In this document: piece after piece, positions 1 through 9,700 of the stretch | How positions within the stretch are numbered: the first letter of the stretch is position 1 | How the letters are laid out: each line of letters opens with the position of its first letter | From: JACVRN01 sp035276685 | GTDB taxonomy: Bacteria > Acidobacteriota > Blastocatellia > Pyrinomonadales > Pyrinomonadaceae | Assembly (NCBI GenBank): GCA_035276685.1 | Contig: DATELK010000212.1 | Coordinates: forward strand, 1 to 64,000 | Direction of reading: 5' to 3' | DNA length: 64,000 nt | The notes under the pieces: model-generated | Database searches by the model: none | Seen by the model: the letters and a program-made list of their open reading frames with translations, nothing else | What the model was told of the DNA's origin: nothing | Made by a program: the position numbers and the translations under genes

Positions 1-913
1 GACGGACGGCGTGGCCGTGCAGGAGGCAGAGCGCCTGACACGCCTTCTGTCTGCCTCGCCCGACATAGTCGTGACTGCTCTTACGAGCGCGGAGTCGGCG
101 GCGGCGCTTCGCACGGGAAAAGTCGCTATGGTAGTTACGCCCGTGCCGCAAGGCGATGCAAACACTGGCGACGCTTTGCCCGGCTTTAACTGCCGCTTTG
201 ACCCCATGCGGCCCGAAAGCAGAATGGCGCGGCTGGTCTTTAACGACTACCTGCAACGGGGCCTGGGACGCGCCGACGTGGCTTCCTTAACTGACGTGAA
301 GGTGACGGAGCAGGGCTCTCGTTACGTGGACTTTCTGGTGCCGGGCCTGATAGGCATGAGCCTGATGGGCGGCGGCTTCTTCGGCGTGGGCATTGCGATA
401 GTCGTGGCCCGTGCGCGACGACTGCTCAAGATGTTCGCGGCCACGCCCATGAAGCGCTCGCACTACCTGCTCTCCTTCATCTTCTCGCGCCTGATATTCT
501 GGGTCTTGGAGATAGGGGCGCTGATTCTGTTCGCGCGCCTTGCCTTCGGCTTCAGGATTCACGGCGCGGTGCTGAGCATGATTTTCCTGCTCTTCCTCGG
601 AGGCTTTACCTTCGCGGGCATAGGACTGCTGGTTGCGGCGCGGCCCAAAACGATTCAGGGCGTGTCGGGCCTCTCTAATCTGGTGATGATACCCATGTGG
701 CTTTTGTCCGGCACCTTCTTTTCACCCGCGCGCTTTCCCGATTTCCTACAGCCCTTCATCAGCGCGCTGCCTTTAACGGCCCTGAACAGCGCGCTTCGCG
801 CCGTGATGAATGATGGCGCGACGTTAACATCTCATTGGACGGAGGTCTGCATCCTGCTCGCCTGGGGAGTCCTGAGCTTCGTCATCACGCTGAAAATCTT
901 CCGCTGGCAGTAG
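1..913 (+). CDS. ABC-2 type transporter permease, 5'-truncated by window edge
   Basis: Integral membrane subunit of an ABC exporter, most likely of the ABC-2 (drug or natural-product efflux) class. The reading frame is open to the first bases. The first in-frame start (GTG at 11) falls inside what should be the extracytoplasmic loop that follows the first membrane helix, so the true start lies outside the window. About 110 residues of soluble loop are followed by hydrophobic stretches near residues 112-135, 155-178, 187-210, 222-245 and 275-296, in the order usual for an ABC-2 transmembrane domain. The ATPase partner would be upstream, out of view. A 510-base gap separates it from the biosynthetic genes. 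It could export the product, but that is inferred from position only. Confidence 0.8.
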   Translation, partial: TDGVAVQEAERLTRLLSASPDIVVTALTSAESAAALRTGKVAMVVTPVPQGDANTGDALPGFNCRFDPMRPESRMARLVFNDYLQRGLGRADVASLTDVKVTEQGSRYVDFLVPGLIGMSLMGGGFFGVGIAIVVARARRLLKMFAATPMKRSHYLLSFIFSRLIFWVLEIGALILFARLAFGFRIHGAVLSMIFLLFLGGFTFAGIGLLVAARPKTIQGVSGLSNLVMIPMWLLSGTFFSPARFPDFLQPFISALPLTALNSALRAVMNDGATLTSHWTEVCILLAWGVLSFVITLKIFRWQ

Positions 914-1422
914 AGCGGGAAAGCCAGTTGAGGGTCTCTTGCGAAGTAATAACTATCTAAGAACTGTTTGAGAGATTTCTAAAGACACTAACGAGCCAAT
1001 GAGGCTATTGTTTCTCCGCTAGATAGATAGTTCTTTGGTTGTTCGGTTTTAACGTAAATACCGGGAGTGGTCGCGCAGCTTCGTTACCCGACAGTAGATT
1101 TAGCCCGGCGTTCCCCTTTAAATCAATAACTTGCCGGGCCATTCCACGCGCGTCATGCATGGTCTATAAGTCTAGTTGTACGGTCGAACCAAGTCGCAAA
1201 TACTTCTCTCTCTCTTTCCTCTGATTTAAGCATGCACGGCAATTCATGAGTTTTATCCGAGGACGGACAGGTGACTGTAAGAGTCGCCGTTTTGGGCCGC
1301 GTGAGCCCGAAAGAAACCCGGTTCGTCTCCTCTGTTTAAACGCAGCTCTTCTTGCCGTCGGCCTTCATCAGCTTTGTTAAAGAGCAAGCGGTAAACAGCT
1401 TAAATCCATTCCGTGAATCATC
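914..1422. other. Intergenic region without a credible gene
   Basis: No convincing coding region. A 61-codon frame at 1039-1224 has no family likeness and a Ser/Arg-rich composition typical of chance frames. An 8-base inverted repeat (AACTATCT at 951-958, AGATAGTT at 1025-1032) brackets a short AGCC/GGCT hairpin at 994-1006. The stretch is more AT-rich than its flanks and most likely carries the promoter of the downstream antiterminator gene. I could not pick out a confident -35/-10 pair. Confidence 0.5.
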
Positions 1423-1965
1423 ATGATACGTCCCCCGGTAGAAGATGATCCCAGACGCTGGTATGTCATCCATACCAAAGTCAGTCAGGAAGAGCGCGCA
1501 CGCTCCAACCTACAGTCATGGCAGGTAGAGACCTTCGCGCCGCTTCTCAAGACTCGCCGCGTCAACCAATACACACGAAAAGTCGGATACCGCGTAGGGC
1601 CGCTCTTCCCTCGCTACATCTTCGCACGCTTCCACTCGGACACTCTTCTGCACAAGGTTCGTTTCACGCGCGGCATACAGAATGTCGTAAGCTTCGGCGG
1701 CGAGCCTTCTCCCGTGGATGACGAAATCATAGCCGTGCTGAAATCCAGAGTGCAGGCGGACGGGTTCGTGCTGATGGAGAAGAGCAGCATGAAGCCGGGC
1801 GACAGGGTCGTCATCAACAGCGGCCCGCTCGAAGGCTTCAACGGCATCTTTGAAGAAGAAGTAAAAACGGATGACCGCATACGGATTCTGCTAACAACCG
1901 TCTGTTACCAGGCGCGTCTCGTCGTGGAGCGGGGCGTCGTACAACTCGCCAGCGAGCGAGGATGA
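1423..1965 (+). CDS. NusG/RfaH-like (UpxY/LoaP-type) transcription antiterminator
   Basis: Specialised NusG paralogue of 180 aa that would bind elongating RNA polymerase and let it read through a long operon. The N-terminal NGN domain (about residues 10-110) opens with RRWYVIHTK and contains the LFPRYIFARF signature typical of NusG-family proteins. The C-terminal KOW segment (about 125-165) contains MKPGDRVVINSGPLEGFNG. Family knowledge: RfaH, UpxY and LoaP act on single long operons for polysaccharides or polyketides, usually the operon next to their gene. Here it lies directly upstream of a roughly 60-kb synthase operon and is separated from it by an intrinsic terminator and an ops-like sequence. 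The ATG at 1423 is the first start before the NGN domain; its ribosome-binding site is weak. General housekeeping NusG is unlikely given the context and the absence of secE, rplK or rplA. Confidence 0.9.
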   Translation: MIRPPVEDDPRRWYVIHTKVSQEERARSNLQSWQVETFAPLLKTRRVNQYTRKVGYRVGPLFPRYIFARFHSDTLLHKVRFTRGIQNVVSFGGEPSPVDDEIIAVLKSRVQADGFVLMEKSSMKPGDRVVINSGPLEGFNGIFEEEVKTDDRIRILLTTVCYQARLVVERGVVQLASERG

Positions 1966-1980
1966 CGCTCCATCTCGCCG

Positions 1981-2013
1981 GGCTTCAGACTTAAAGGGGA
2001 AGCCAATTTTTTT
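1981..2013 (+). terminator. Rho-independent terminator after the antiterminator gene
   Basis: GGCTTC (1981-1986) pairs with GAAGCC (1999-2004) around a 12-base loop and is followed by AA and seven T (2007-2013). It begins 15 bases after the stop of the NusG-like gene. It would end or attenuate the antiterminator transcript before the synthase operon. The stem is only 6 bp, so partial read-through is plausible. Confidence 0.65.
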
Positions 2014-2045
2014 ATCCTGAGTCGCCGTAGAGAAGCGGCGAAAAT

Positions 2046-2057
2046 GGCGGTAGCCTG
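2046..2057 (+). promoter_or_regulatory. ops-like antitermination recruitment element
   Basis: GGCGGTAGCCTG matches the Escherichia coli RfaH recruitment element ops (GGCGGTAGCGTG) at 11 of 12 positions, including the GC-GGTA-GC core that folds as a tiny hairpin on the non-template strand. It lies in the 5' leader, 69 bases before the MbtH start. It follows a 6-bp hairpin (TCGCCG 2022-2027 with CGGCGA 2036-2041). The neighbouring gene encodes an RfaH-family protein, so the match is in the expected place. Whether this distant homologue reads the same sequence is inference. Confidence 0.55.
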
Positions 2058-2125
2058 TCTCTGAAACGGGTTCCGGGCGGCCTCCCACCCAATACTTTCA
2101 GCAATCAAATCACAGGAGAATGATA

Positions 2126-2347
2126 ATGAGTCGGGAAGAGAGAGAAGATACGACCATCTACAAAGTAGTGGTTAACCACGAAGAGCAGTACTCCATCTGG
2201 CCCGCAGACCGTGAGAACGCCCTCGGATGGAATGACGCGGGAAAGAGCGGCACCAAGCAGGAATGTCTGGATTACATCAAGGAAGTCTGGACTGACATGC
2301 GGCCACGCAGCCTCAGAGACAGGATGGAGCAGGCCAGCGGAGTTTAG
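2126..2347 (+). CDS. MbtH-like NRPS adenylation partner
   Basis: Small chaperone-like protein (73 aa) that binds NRPS adenylation domains and supports their folding and activity. Recognisable family features are YKVVVNHEEQYSIWP near the N-terminus, a GW(N)DAG segment and the C-terminal CLDYIKEVWTDMRP, with the conserved Trp residues present. The start at 2126 is preferred over the in-frame ATG at 2120 because AGGAG at 2114-2118 then sits 7 bases upstream. It is the first gene of the synthase operon. The classical A domains it could serve are the Ser-type domain of the next NRPS and the Leu-type domain at about 42 kb. Confidence 0.93.
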   Translation: MSREEREDTTIYKVVVNHEEQYSIWPADRENALGWNDAGKSGTKQECLDYIKEVWTDMRPRSLRDRMEQASGV

Positions 2348-2395
2348 AGGAAAGACCTCGCACCCGCCTGAACTCGCATCATCAGGATTCCGAAC

Positions 2396-3175
2396 TTGAC
2401 GGCGGCAGAGATGCTGGATTCCTCCTGCTGGACAGATACGCCGGAAACTCTCGCGCTGCCTGTGGACGAAGTTCACGTCTGGCAGGCTGAGCTGAATCAG
2501 CCGCCGCAAGTCACACGCAACTGCCTGACCCTACTCACCCCGGACGAGCGCGCACGCGCCGCACGCTTTCACTTCGACAGGGATAGAAACCATTTCATAG
2601 TCGCTCGCGGACTCTTGAGACAGCTTCTCGCACGCTACCTGAAGATGAAGCCCGCGAATTTGCGTTTTCGCTACGGCTCGCACGGAAAGCCCTCCTTGAT
2701 TCACGACACAGGCGTAGAGAACTTGAGCTTCAACCTCTCTCATTCACACGAGCGAGCCCTTTGCGCCGTCGCGCGCGGCAGGGAACTGGGCGTGGACATT
2801 GAGCACCTGCGGCCAGAGTTTGCAGACCGAGACGTGGCCGAAAGGTTCTTCTCGCGTCTTGAAGTGGCGGCCCTTTCGTCTCTGCCGGAAGAGGCGCAGG
2901 TCGAAGGGTTCTTCAACTGCTGGACGCGCAAAGAGGCCTACGTCAAGGCCGTGGGCGAAGGCCTGTCGCTTCCTTTAGACCGCTTCGATGTTTCACTTAA
3001 ACCGGGTGAGCCTGCCGCGCTGCTCGGCACAAGGGGTCTCAATGAAGAGGTCTCGCGCTGGCAACTGATGGAGCTTCTGCCGGGCGCGGGTTACGCAGGG
3101 GCGCTGGTGGCTGAAGGCAGCGGCTGGCACTTGCGCTGCTGGCGCTGGGCCGAAAAAGATTTCGAGGGACGATAA
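2396..3175 (+). CDS. Sfp-type 4'-phosphopantetheinyl transferase
   Basis: Transfers phosphopantetheine from coenzyme A onto the conserved Ser of the carrier domains, turning the apo-synthases into the active holo form. Length (259 aa) is normal for the Sfp/Gsp class. The signature ELGVDIEHLRP and the downstream FFNCWTRKEAYVKAVGEGL (WxxKEAxxK type) supply the Mg2+-binding acidic residues and catalytic Lys. The N-terminal half has the GKPSL and LSFNLSHSHE-type segments of this class. The TTG at 2396 is favoured because AGGA at 2384-2387 lies 8 bases upstream; the ATG at 2411 has no usable ribosome-binding site. It ends 2 bases before the first NRPS start, so translation is probably coupled. Confidence 0.95.
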   Translation: MTAAEMLDSSCWTDTPETLALPVDEVHVWQAELNQPPQVTRNCLTLLTPDERARAARFHFDRDRNHFIVARGLLRQLLARYLKMKPANLRFRYGSHGKPSLIHDTGVENLSFNLSHSHERALCAVARGRELGVDIEHLRPEFADRDVAERFFSRLEVAALSSLPEEAQVEGFFNCWTRKEAYVKAVGEGLSLPLDRFDVSLKPGEPAALLGTRGLNEEVSRWQLMELLPGAGYAGALVAEGSGWHLRCWRWAEKDFEGR

Positions 3176-3177
3176 AG

Positions 3178-6100
3178 ATGAATCCTCTCAACGCAGGCAT
3201 AGTCATCTTCGACAGCAAGTTAAAAGAGGAGAGGGACTACTGGCTAGGCCACCTGTCGCGCGAGATAAAGGCGACGAGCTTCCCCACGGACTTCGAGAGG
3301 CCCGACGGCTACTCGCCTGAGCGGGAGACTGTTGAGCTTAATCTTTCGGGCGAGCTGTACGAGCGTCTTCAGAAGCTCACGGGCGGCTCTTCATTCCTTC
3401 TCTACGTGGCGCTGCTGACGGCCTGGAAGGTCTGTCTCTTCAAGCACACGCAGCACGAGCTGGTGGTCTTGGGAAGTCCCGCGCGTCGTAGGAATGAGAG
3501 CGCTGCGCCCCTTTCTCTGAACGCGCTGGCCGTCATAGACGAAGTGAGAGAAGAGATGACGTTTCGCCAGCTTCTCTTGCAGGTGCGTGAAACGCTGCTC
3601 GCGGCCTACTCCAACCAGAACTATCCCTATCGCCGCCTTGTTGCAGATTTCGGCCTGGCGGGTGTCGAGAACCGCTGCCCGCTCTTCGACGTAGCCGTCG
3701 CGCTCAGCAGCATTCATCACGAGCTGCCGGAAGTTAGAAACGACATCACCATCACCTTCACGGAAGAGACTGACTGTGTCAGGGGCGCGTTCGGCTTTAA
3801 CCCGCGGCTCTTCACGCGCGAGAGCGTGGAGCGATGGGTGGGCCAGTTCCTTCATCTTCTAGGCGAAGCTCTTGAGCGGCCCAACGCCCGAATCGCGGAG
3901 CTTGAGCTTTTGACCGGGCCCGAGCGCGTTCAAATCGAGTCAGAGTGGAATCAGACGGATGTCTCGTACCGCACGCGCGCCTGCCTGCATCAGCTCTTTG
4001 AGGCGCAGGCCGCGCGCACGCCGGATGCTATCGCCGTGATTTCAGGCGACGAGCAGGCGAGCTATCGCGAGCTTAACGAGAGAGCCAACCGCGTTGCCAG
4101 CCGCTTGATAGGCTCCGGCGTCGGGCCGGAAAGCCTCGTGGGCGTTTACATGGAGCGCTCCGTGGAGATGGTCGTGGCTATCCTCGCGGTTCACAAGGCG
4201 GGCGGCGCATATGTTCCGCTTGACCCCGGCTATCCCGCTCAATACCTGAGCTACATGCTGGAAGACGCTAAGGTGGAAGTGCTCTTAACACAGCGCCGCT
4301 TCGCCTCTCGCCTCTCGGCTTACGGCGTCCCGGTTCTGTCTCTAGACTCTGAAGAATTCTTTACCGCACAAGAGAGCCTGAAGAATCCTATCAGCCGCGC
4401 CGGGTTGGATAACGCCGCTTACGTGATTTACACCTCCGGCTCGACCGGCAATCCGAAGGGAGCGGTCGTCACTCACAGAGGCATTCTCAACCGACTGCTA
4501 TGGATGCAGCAGGCTTACAGGTTGACGGAAGACGACCGGGTACTTCAAAAGACGCCTTTCAGTTTCGATGTCTCCGTCTGGGAATTTTTCTGGCCGCTCA
4601 TGGTGGGCGCACGCCTCGTGATGGCGCGGCCCGAAGGCCACAAGGACGCGGCCTACCTGCTCAGGATGATAAAGGAGCAGGGCATCACCACGCTGCACTT
4701 CGTACCTTCCATGCTGCACCTCTTTCTGGAAGAAGAGGGAGTCGAGGGCTGCGCGTCGCTCCGGCGTGTGATTTGTAGCGGCGAAGCTTTGACGGCAGAG
4801 CTGGTCAGGCGTTTTTACCAGCGCCTTCAGTCGGCAGACCTGCACAACCTCTACGGCCCGACCGAGGCATCCGTTGACGTGACCTACTGGGCCTGCCCGC
4901 GAGAGCAGAGCTCCAAAGTCGTTCCCATAGGCAGGCCGATTGCCAATACCCGCATTTACATTCTCGACTCGAATTTGAAGAGCGTGCCCGTAGGCGCGGC
5001 GGGCGAGCTGCACATAGGCGGAGTGGGCCTTGCGCGCGGCTACCTTAACCGCCCAGACCTGACCGCCGAAAGATTCATCCCTTCGCCCTTCGGCCCCGAA
5101 GAAGGAGAGCGTCTCTACAGGAGCGGAGACCTCGCGCGCTTCCTGCCCGACGGCCAGATAGAGTTCCTCGGCCGCATAGACCAGCAGGTCAAGGTTCACG
5201 GCTTCCGCATAGAGCTTGGAGAGATTGAAGCGGTGCTCGCGGAGCATCCGGCCATACGCGAAGCGGTGGTAGAGCCGCGCGCCAATGGTCAGGGAGAAAA
5301 GCGTTTGGTCGCCTACTTTGTCCCCGAAAAGACTCGCACGCTTTCGGCCGCGCAGTCCGGGCTCTACAGGCTGCCGAACGACATGGCGGTCGCACACCAG
5401 AACCCTAACGAGACGAACTTTCTTTATCAGGAGATTTTTGAAGAGCAGAGCTACCTGAAGCACGGCATCACGCTTCGCAAAGGTGACTGCGTTTTCGACG
5501 TGGGCGCTAACATAGGGCTCTTCACGCTCTTCACTCAGGAGGCCTGCGAGGACGTGCGCGTCTACGCCTTCGAGCCCGTGCCGCCCATCTACGACCTGCT
5601 GCATCAGAACGTGCAGCTTCACGCGCCCGGCGCGAAAATCTTTAACTGCGGCCTCTCCGACCGCGCACGCCTTGTCCCGTTCACCTACTATCCGAGGTCT
5701 TCTATCATGTCCGGCTACTACGCCGACGAGAGGGAAGAGAAAGAGGTCGTGGCCTCCTTCACGCTCAACCGCCAGCAGCAGTCTCTGGGTGCGAGCGAGG
5801 CACGCCAATTGGTCGAAGACACGCTCGAAGGCCACTTCATCTCCGAGACCTTCGACTGCCAGCTAAAGACCCTCTCCGACGTGATAGACGAAGAGCAGGT
5901 GGAGCGCATAGACCTCCTGAAGATAGACGTGGAGAAGAGCGAGCTGGACGTTATCGGAGGCTTGCGCGCGGAGCATTGGCCGAAGATAAAACAGGTGGTC
6001 ATAGAAGTGCATGACCTTGACGGGCGCTTGCAAATGCTCAAGAGCCTGCTCGAAGAGAAAGGCTTCAGGGTAGAGGTTGACCAGGACTGCTGGCTGAAAG

Positions 6101-6753
6101 GCACAAGCGTCTACCAGCTATATGCGGTTCGTCCCTCTGCGTACGTCCCCGAAGGCCTGCGAGTGCCCGTCAAAATCTCTAAACGAAACGGCAACGGCTC
6201 CGCTCATCACGCGGGCTCGAACGGCAACGCGGTTTCTGTTGAAGAGCTGCGAAGCTTTGCGCTCAAGAGGCTTCCCGAATACATGGTGCCTTCGGCGTTT
6301 GTGGCCCTTGAGCAGTTGCCGCTCACGCCGAGCGGGAAGACTGACCGCAAGGCTCTGCCTGACCCTAGCCTTCATCGCCCGAACCTGAACACGCTCTACG
6401 TCACGCCCGACACTGAGATGGAGCGCACCATAGCCTCTCTCTGGCAGGAGGTCTTGAAGGTGGACAAGGTCGGCATACACGACAACTTCTTCGACCTCGG
6501 CGGCTACTCTCTAATCATGGGCAAGGTGCGGCGCAAGCTTGAGCTTCTCTTGCAGAACGAAATCTCAATGGTCGAGATGTTCGAGCATCCGACCGTTCAT
6601 TCGCTCGCCAGCCACCTGAGTCTTAAAGCGACGGGCGCAAGCGGCGGCAGCAGCACTTCGTCGCTCAAGCCCGACTACGAGCGCGCGGGCAGACAGCAGC
6701 AGGCGATTAATCGCCGCCGCCAGCAGCAGCGTGAAAGCAGAGGTAACGGTTAA
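3178..6753 (+). CDS. NRPS starter: partial C - A(Ser) interrupted by FkbM methyltransferase - PCP
   Basis: Initiating NRPS of 1191 aa. Residues about 15-250 are only the C-terminal half of a condensation domain and lack HHxxxDG, so it cannot condense and probably acts as a scaffold. The adenylation core (about 265-720) has YTSGSTGNPKG, FDVSVWEFFW and GRIDQQVKVHG. Reading the specificity pocket by alignment to GrsA gives D-V-W-H-I-S-L-V-D-K, a serine-type code. Between core motifs A8 and A9/A10 lies an FkbM-family methyltransferase (about 745-975) with VFDVGANIGLF at 772 and LLKIDVEKSE at about 913. The A domain then resumes with LPEYMVPSAF at about 1032. The PCP has LGGYS with Ser1111. The tail is Gln/Arg-rich. 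FkbM proteins are typically O-methyltransferases, so an O-methylserine unit is possible; N-methylation or modification of a later intermediate is not excluded. Confidence 0.9.
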   Translation: MNPLNAGIVIFDSKLKEERDYWLGHLSREIKATSFPTDFERPDGYSPERETVELNLSGELYERLQKLTGGSSFLLYVALLTAWKVCLFKHTQHELVVLGSPARRRNESAAPLSLNALAVIDEVREEMTFRQLLLQVRETLLAAYSNQNYPYRRLVADFGLAGVENRCPLFDVAVALSSIHHELPEVRNDITITFTEETDCVRGAFGFNPRLFTRESVERWVGQFLHLLGEALERPNARIAELELLTGPERVQIESEWNQTDVSYRTRACLHQLFEAQAARTPDAIAVISGDEQASYRELNERANRVASRLIGSGVGPESLVGVYMERSVEMVVAILAVHKAGGAYVPLDPGYPAQYLSYMLEDAKVEVLLTQRRFASRLSAYGVPVLSLDSEEFFTAQESLKNPISRAGLDNAAYVIYTSGSTGNPKGAVVTHRGILNRLLWMQQAYRLTEDDRVLQKTPFSFDVSVWEFFWPLMVGARLVMARPEGHKDAAYLLRMIKEQGITTLHFVPSMLHLFLEEEGVEGCASLRRVICSGEALTAELVRRFYQRLQSADLHNLYGPTEASVDVTYWACPREQSSKVVPIGRPIANTRIYILDSNLKSVPVGAAGELHIGGVGLARGYLNRPDLTAERFIPSPFGPEEGERLYRSGDLARFLPDGQIEFLGRIDQQVKVHGFRIELGEIEAVLAEHPAIREAVVEPRANGQGEKRLVAYFVPEKTRTLSAAQSGLYRLPNDMAVAHQNPNETNFLYQEIFEEQSYLKHGITLRKGDCVFDVGANIGLFTLFTQEACEDVRVYAFEPVPPIYDLLHQNVQLHAPGAKIFNCGLSDRARLVPFTYYPRSSIMSGYYADEREEKEVVASFTLNRQQQSLGASEARQLVEDTLEGHFISETFDCQLKTLSDVIDEEQVERIDLLKIDVEKSELDVIGGLRAEHWPKIKQVVIEVHDLDGRLQMLKSLLEEKGFRVEVDQDCWLKGTSVYQLYAVRPSAYVPEGLRVPVKISKRNGNGSAHHAGSNGNAVSVEELRSFALKRLPEYMVPSAFVALEQLPLTPSGKTDRKALPDPSLHRPNLNTLYVTPDTEMERTIASLWQEVLKVDKVGIHDNFFDLGGYSLIMGKVRRKLELLLQNEISMVEMFEHPTVHSLASHLSLKATGASGGSSTSSLKPDYERAGRQQQAINRRRQQQRESRGNG

Positions 6754-6765
6754 GACAGGGACGTT

Positions 6766-9700
6766 ATGGAAACCTCTGGCGACGGATTCAACATAGCCAT
6801 CATAGGGATGTCCGGGCGCTTCCCCGGCGCGCAGAGCGTGGCGGAGTTCTGGGAGAACCTTCGCGAGGGCCGCGAAAGCATCTCCTTCTTCACGGAAGAC
6901 GAGCTACGCGAGTCTGGCGTCTCAGCGAGAGTGATTGACGACAAGCGATTCGTGCGCGCGGGCGCGGTTATACCCGGCGCTTTCGACTTCGACGCCGCCT
7001 TCTTCGACATAAATCGAAGCGAGGCGGAGTTGTTAGACCCGCAGCACCGTCTCTTTCTTGAATGCGCGTGGGAAGCTCTCGAAGAAGCGGGCTACGACAC
7101 GGAGCAGTATCGCGGCGACATAAGTGTTTTCGGCGGCGTCAGCTTTCATCCTTACCTGTGGTCTAACCTGTGGGGGCAGGAGGCAGACCACATGCAGACG
7201 CACCTGCTGAAGATTAATCTGGCGGGAGCGCTGACGGGCCGCGTCTCTTACAAGCTCAATCTCAAGGGGCCGAGCCTTACTCTTCAATCCGGCTGCTCTA
7301 CTTCGCTCGTGGCGGTTCACCTTGCATGTCAAAGCCTGCTCGGTTACGAGTGCGACATGGCGCTCGCGGGCGGCGTCTCCGTCGACACGGACGCCAGAGG
7401 CTACTTCGTGCAGGAAGGCGCGCTGTCGCCGGACGGCCACACTCGCGCCTTCGATGCTAACGCTCAGGGCGTGGTGGGCGGAAACGGCGTAGGTCTTGTC
7501 CTGCTCAAAAGGCTCGAAGATGCTCTGGCCGAAGGCGACCACATCTACGCTGTCATACGCGGCTCTGCCATCAACAACGACGGCTCGCTTAAGATTGGCT
7601 ACACGGCCCCGAGCGTGCAGGGACAGGTTCGCGCCATCATGGCCGCGCAGCTCGTCGCGGGCGTTCCGGCAGAGACCATAGACTTCATAGAGGCGCACGG
7701 CACGGGCACTCCGCTTGGCGACCAGATAGAGCTCAAGGCGCTGACGGAAGCCTTTCGCGCCACGACCGACAGGAAGCAGTTCTGCGCCATAGGCTCCGTG
7801 AAGACGAACGTGGGCCACCTGGACAACGCCGCAGGAGTCACTGGACTGATTAAGGCGGCGCTCGCCCTTCATCACAGGCTGCTGCCCGCGAGCCTTCATT
7901 ACGAGAGCCCGAATCCTGAGTTCGACCTGCTCTCAAGCCCCTTCTACGTGAACAGTGCCGCGACCACTTGGGCCAGGGAGAGCAGGCCGCGCCGTGCCTC
8001 TGTCAGCAGCTTCGGCATAGGCGGCACGAACGCGCACGCAGTGCTTGAAGAAGCGCCGGAAGCGAAAGCCGCGAGCAACTCAAGGAGTTGGCAGCTTCTC
8101 ACTCTCTCGGCCAGAACCGCATCTGCGCTGGACGCTGTGACCGCGCAGCTCGTCAACTACATCAAGCTTCATCCGGAAGAGAATCTCGCGGACATAGCCT
8201 ACACCTGCCACTTGGGGCGACGCGCCTTCAATCATCGCCGCATGCTCGTCTGTAGCGACCGGGAAGATGCCGTCAAGTCTCTGGAAGAGCTGACTCCGCA
8301 GCGCGTTTTCACGGCCGCGCAGGAGCCCGTCAATCGCCCTGTGGCTTTCATGTTCCCGGGCGGCGGCGCGCAGCACCTTCAGATGGGGCGCGGCCTTTAT
8401 CATGAAGAGCAGCTCTTTCATGAGCAGCTAGACCTCTGCGCGGAGATTCTTCAACCGGAGCTTGGATACGACCTGCGCCGCGTCCTTTATGCGGATAGTG
8501 AAGCCGACATAGCCGAAGCCTCGGAGCGTCTCGCCAATCCTGCCTGCGCCATGGCCGCAAACTTCGCCATCGAGTACGCGCTGGCCTCGCTCTTCATCTC
8601 ATGGGGCGTGCGCCCTGCGGCGATGATTGGCCACAGCTTCGGCGAGTACGTCGCGGCGACTATGGCAGGCGTGCTCACGTTAGAGGACGCCCTGCGGTTG
8701 ATAGTTTTGAGAGGGAAGCTTTTCGAGCGGCTTGACGAAGGCGCGATGCTCAGCGTGCCGCTGCCGGAAGAAGAGATAGAGCCGCTTCTGGGCGAGCAGC
8801 TTTCTCTGGCCGCCATCAACGGCCCGTCAAGGTGCGTCGTTTCGGGGCCTCTTCCGGCGATAGATGAAATGGAAAAGCTGCTCGGCGCAAGAAAGGTCAG
8901 CACGAGCCGCTTGCAGGCAAACCGCGCGGGCCACTCGCGTATGGTCGTTCCCATCCTCAAAGAGTTCTCGCAGCTGATAGCGAGCTTCCGGCTTGAGCCG
9001 CCACGGATTCCCTTCATCTCCAACGTCACAGGGACGTGGATAACGCCCGCGCAGGCGACCGATTCCGATTACTGGGTGAGCCACCTCAGGCAGACCGTGC
9101 GCTTTGCTGACGGCATAAGTGAGCTTGTGAAAGAGCCAGCGCGGATTCTGTTGGAGGTCGGCCCGGGCCAGATTTTAAGCTCGCTCACGAGAAGGCAGCT
9201 TGCGGATAAGCGCACGCAGCTGTCGCTCGCCTCGCTGCCTGACCCGCAGGATAAGCGTGAGGACATGGCGTTTCTTTTGGGCACGCTCGGCAAGCTGTGG
9301 CTGGCAGGCGTGCGCGTCGAGTGGGAGAGCTTCTACCGGGAAGAGCGGCGTAGGCGTCTATCGCTTCCGACTTATCCTTTCGAGCGACAGAGCTTCCGCC
9401 GCGCTCCGAAACAGGCGGCGGCGAGCGGCGGCACGAACGGAAAGCCTCAGACTTCAAAATCACAGAAGACCGAGAGCCCCTTCTACACGCACGGCTGGAA
9501 GCGGTTGCCGCTGATACAGCAGTCTTTGAGCAGCGACCGGCTTCGCAAGCCGCTCCTGCTCTTCTTGGATGAAAGCATTTTTGGAGAGGCTCTGTTGAAG
9601 AAGTTGCGGGCGTCAGGCCGCACGGCAATCGCAGTCCACGCCGGGGAAGCCTTCGCGCGCAGGAGCGAGACTGATTACACGATTAACCCTGCGGCGACGG

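Noticed and set aside
951..1032. Inverted repeat as an operator or attachment site
   Set aside because: Only 8 bp per arm with a 66-base spacer and no matching copy seen elsewhere; mentioned in the intergenic entry only.
1039..1224. Short plus-strand frame of 61 codons upstream of the antiterminator
   Set aside because: No ribosome-binding site, odd Ser/Arg-rich composition and no family likeness; treated as chance.
4498..5835. 445-codon antisense frame inside the first NRPS gene
   Set aside because: It lies wholly opposite a well-supported domain sequence; GC-rich codon bias on the sense strand produces such shadows.
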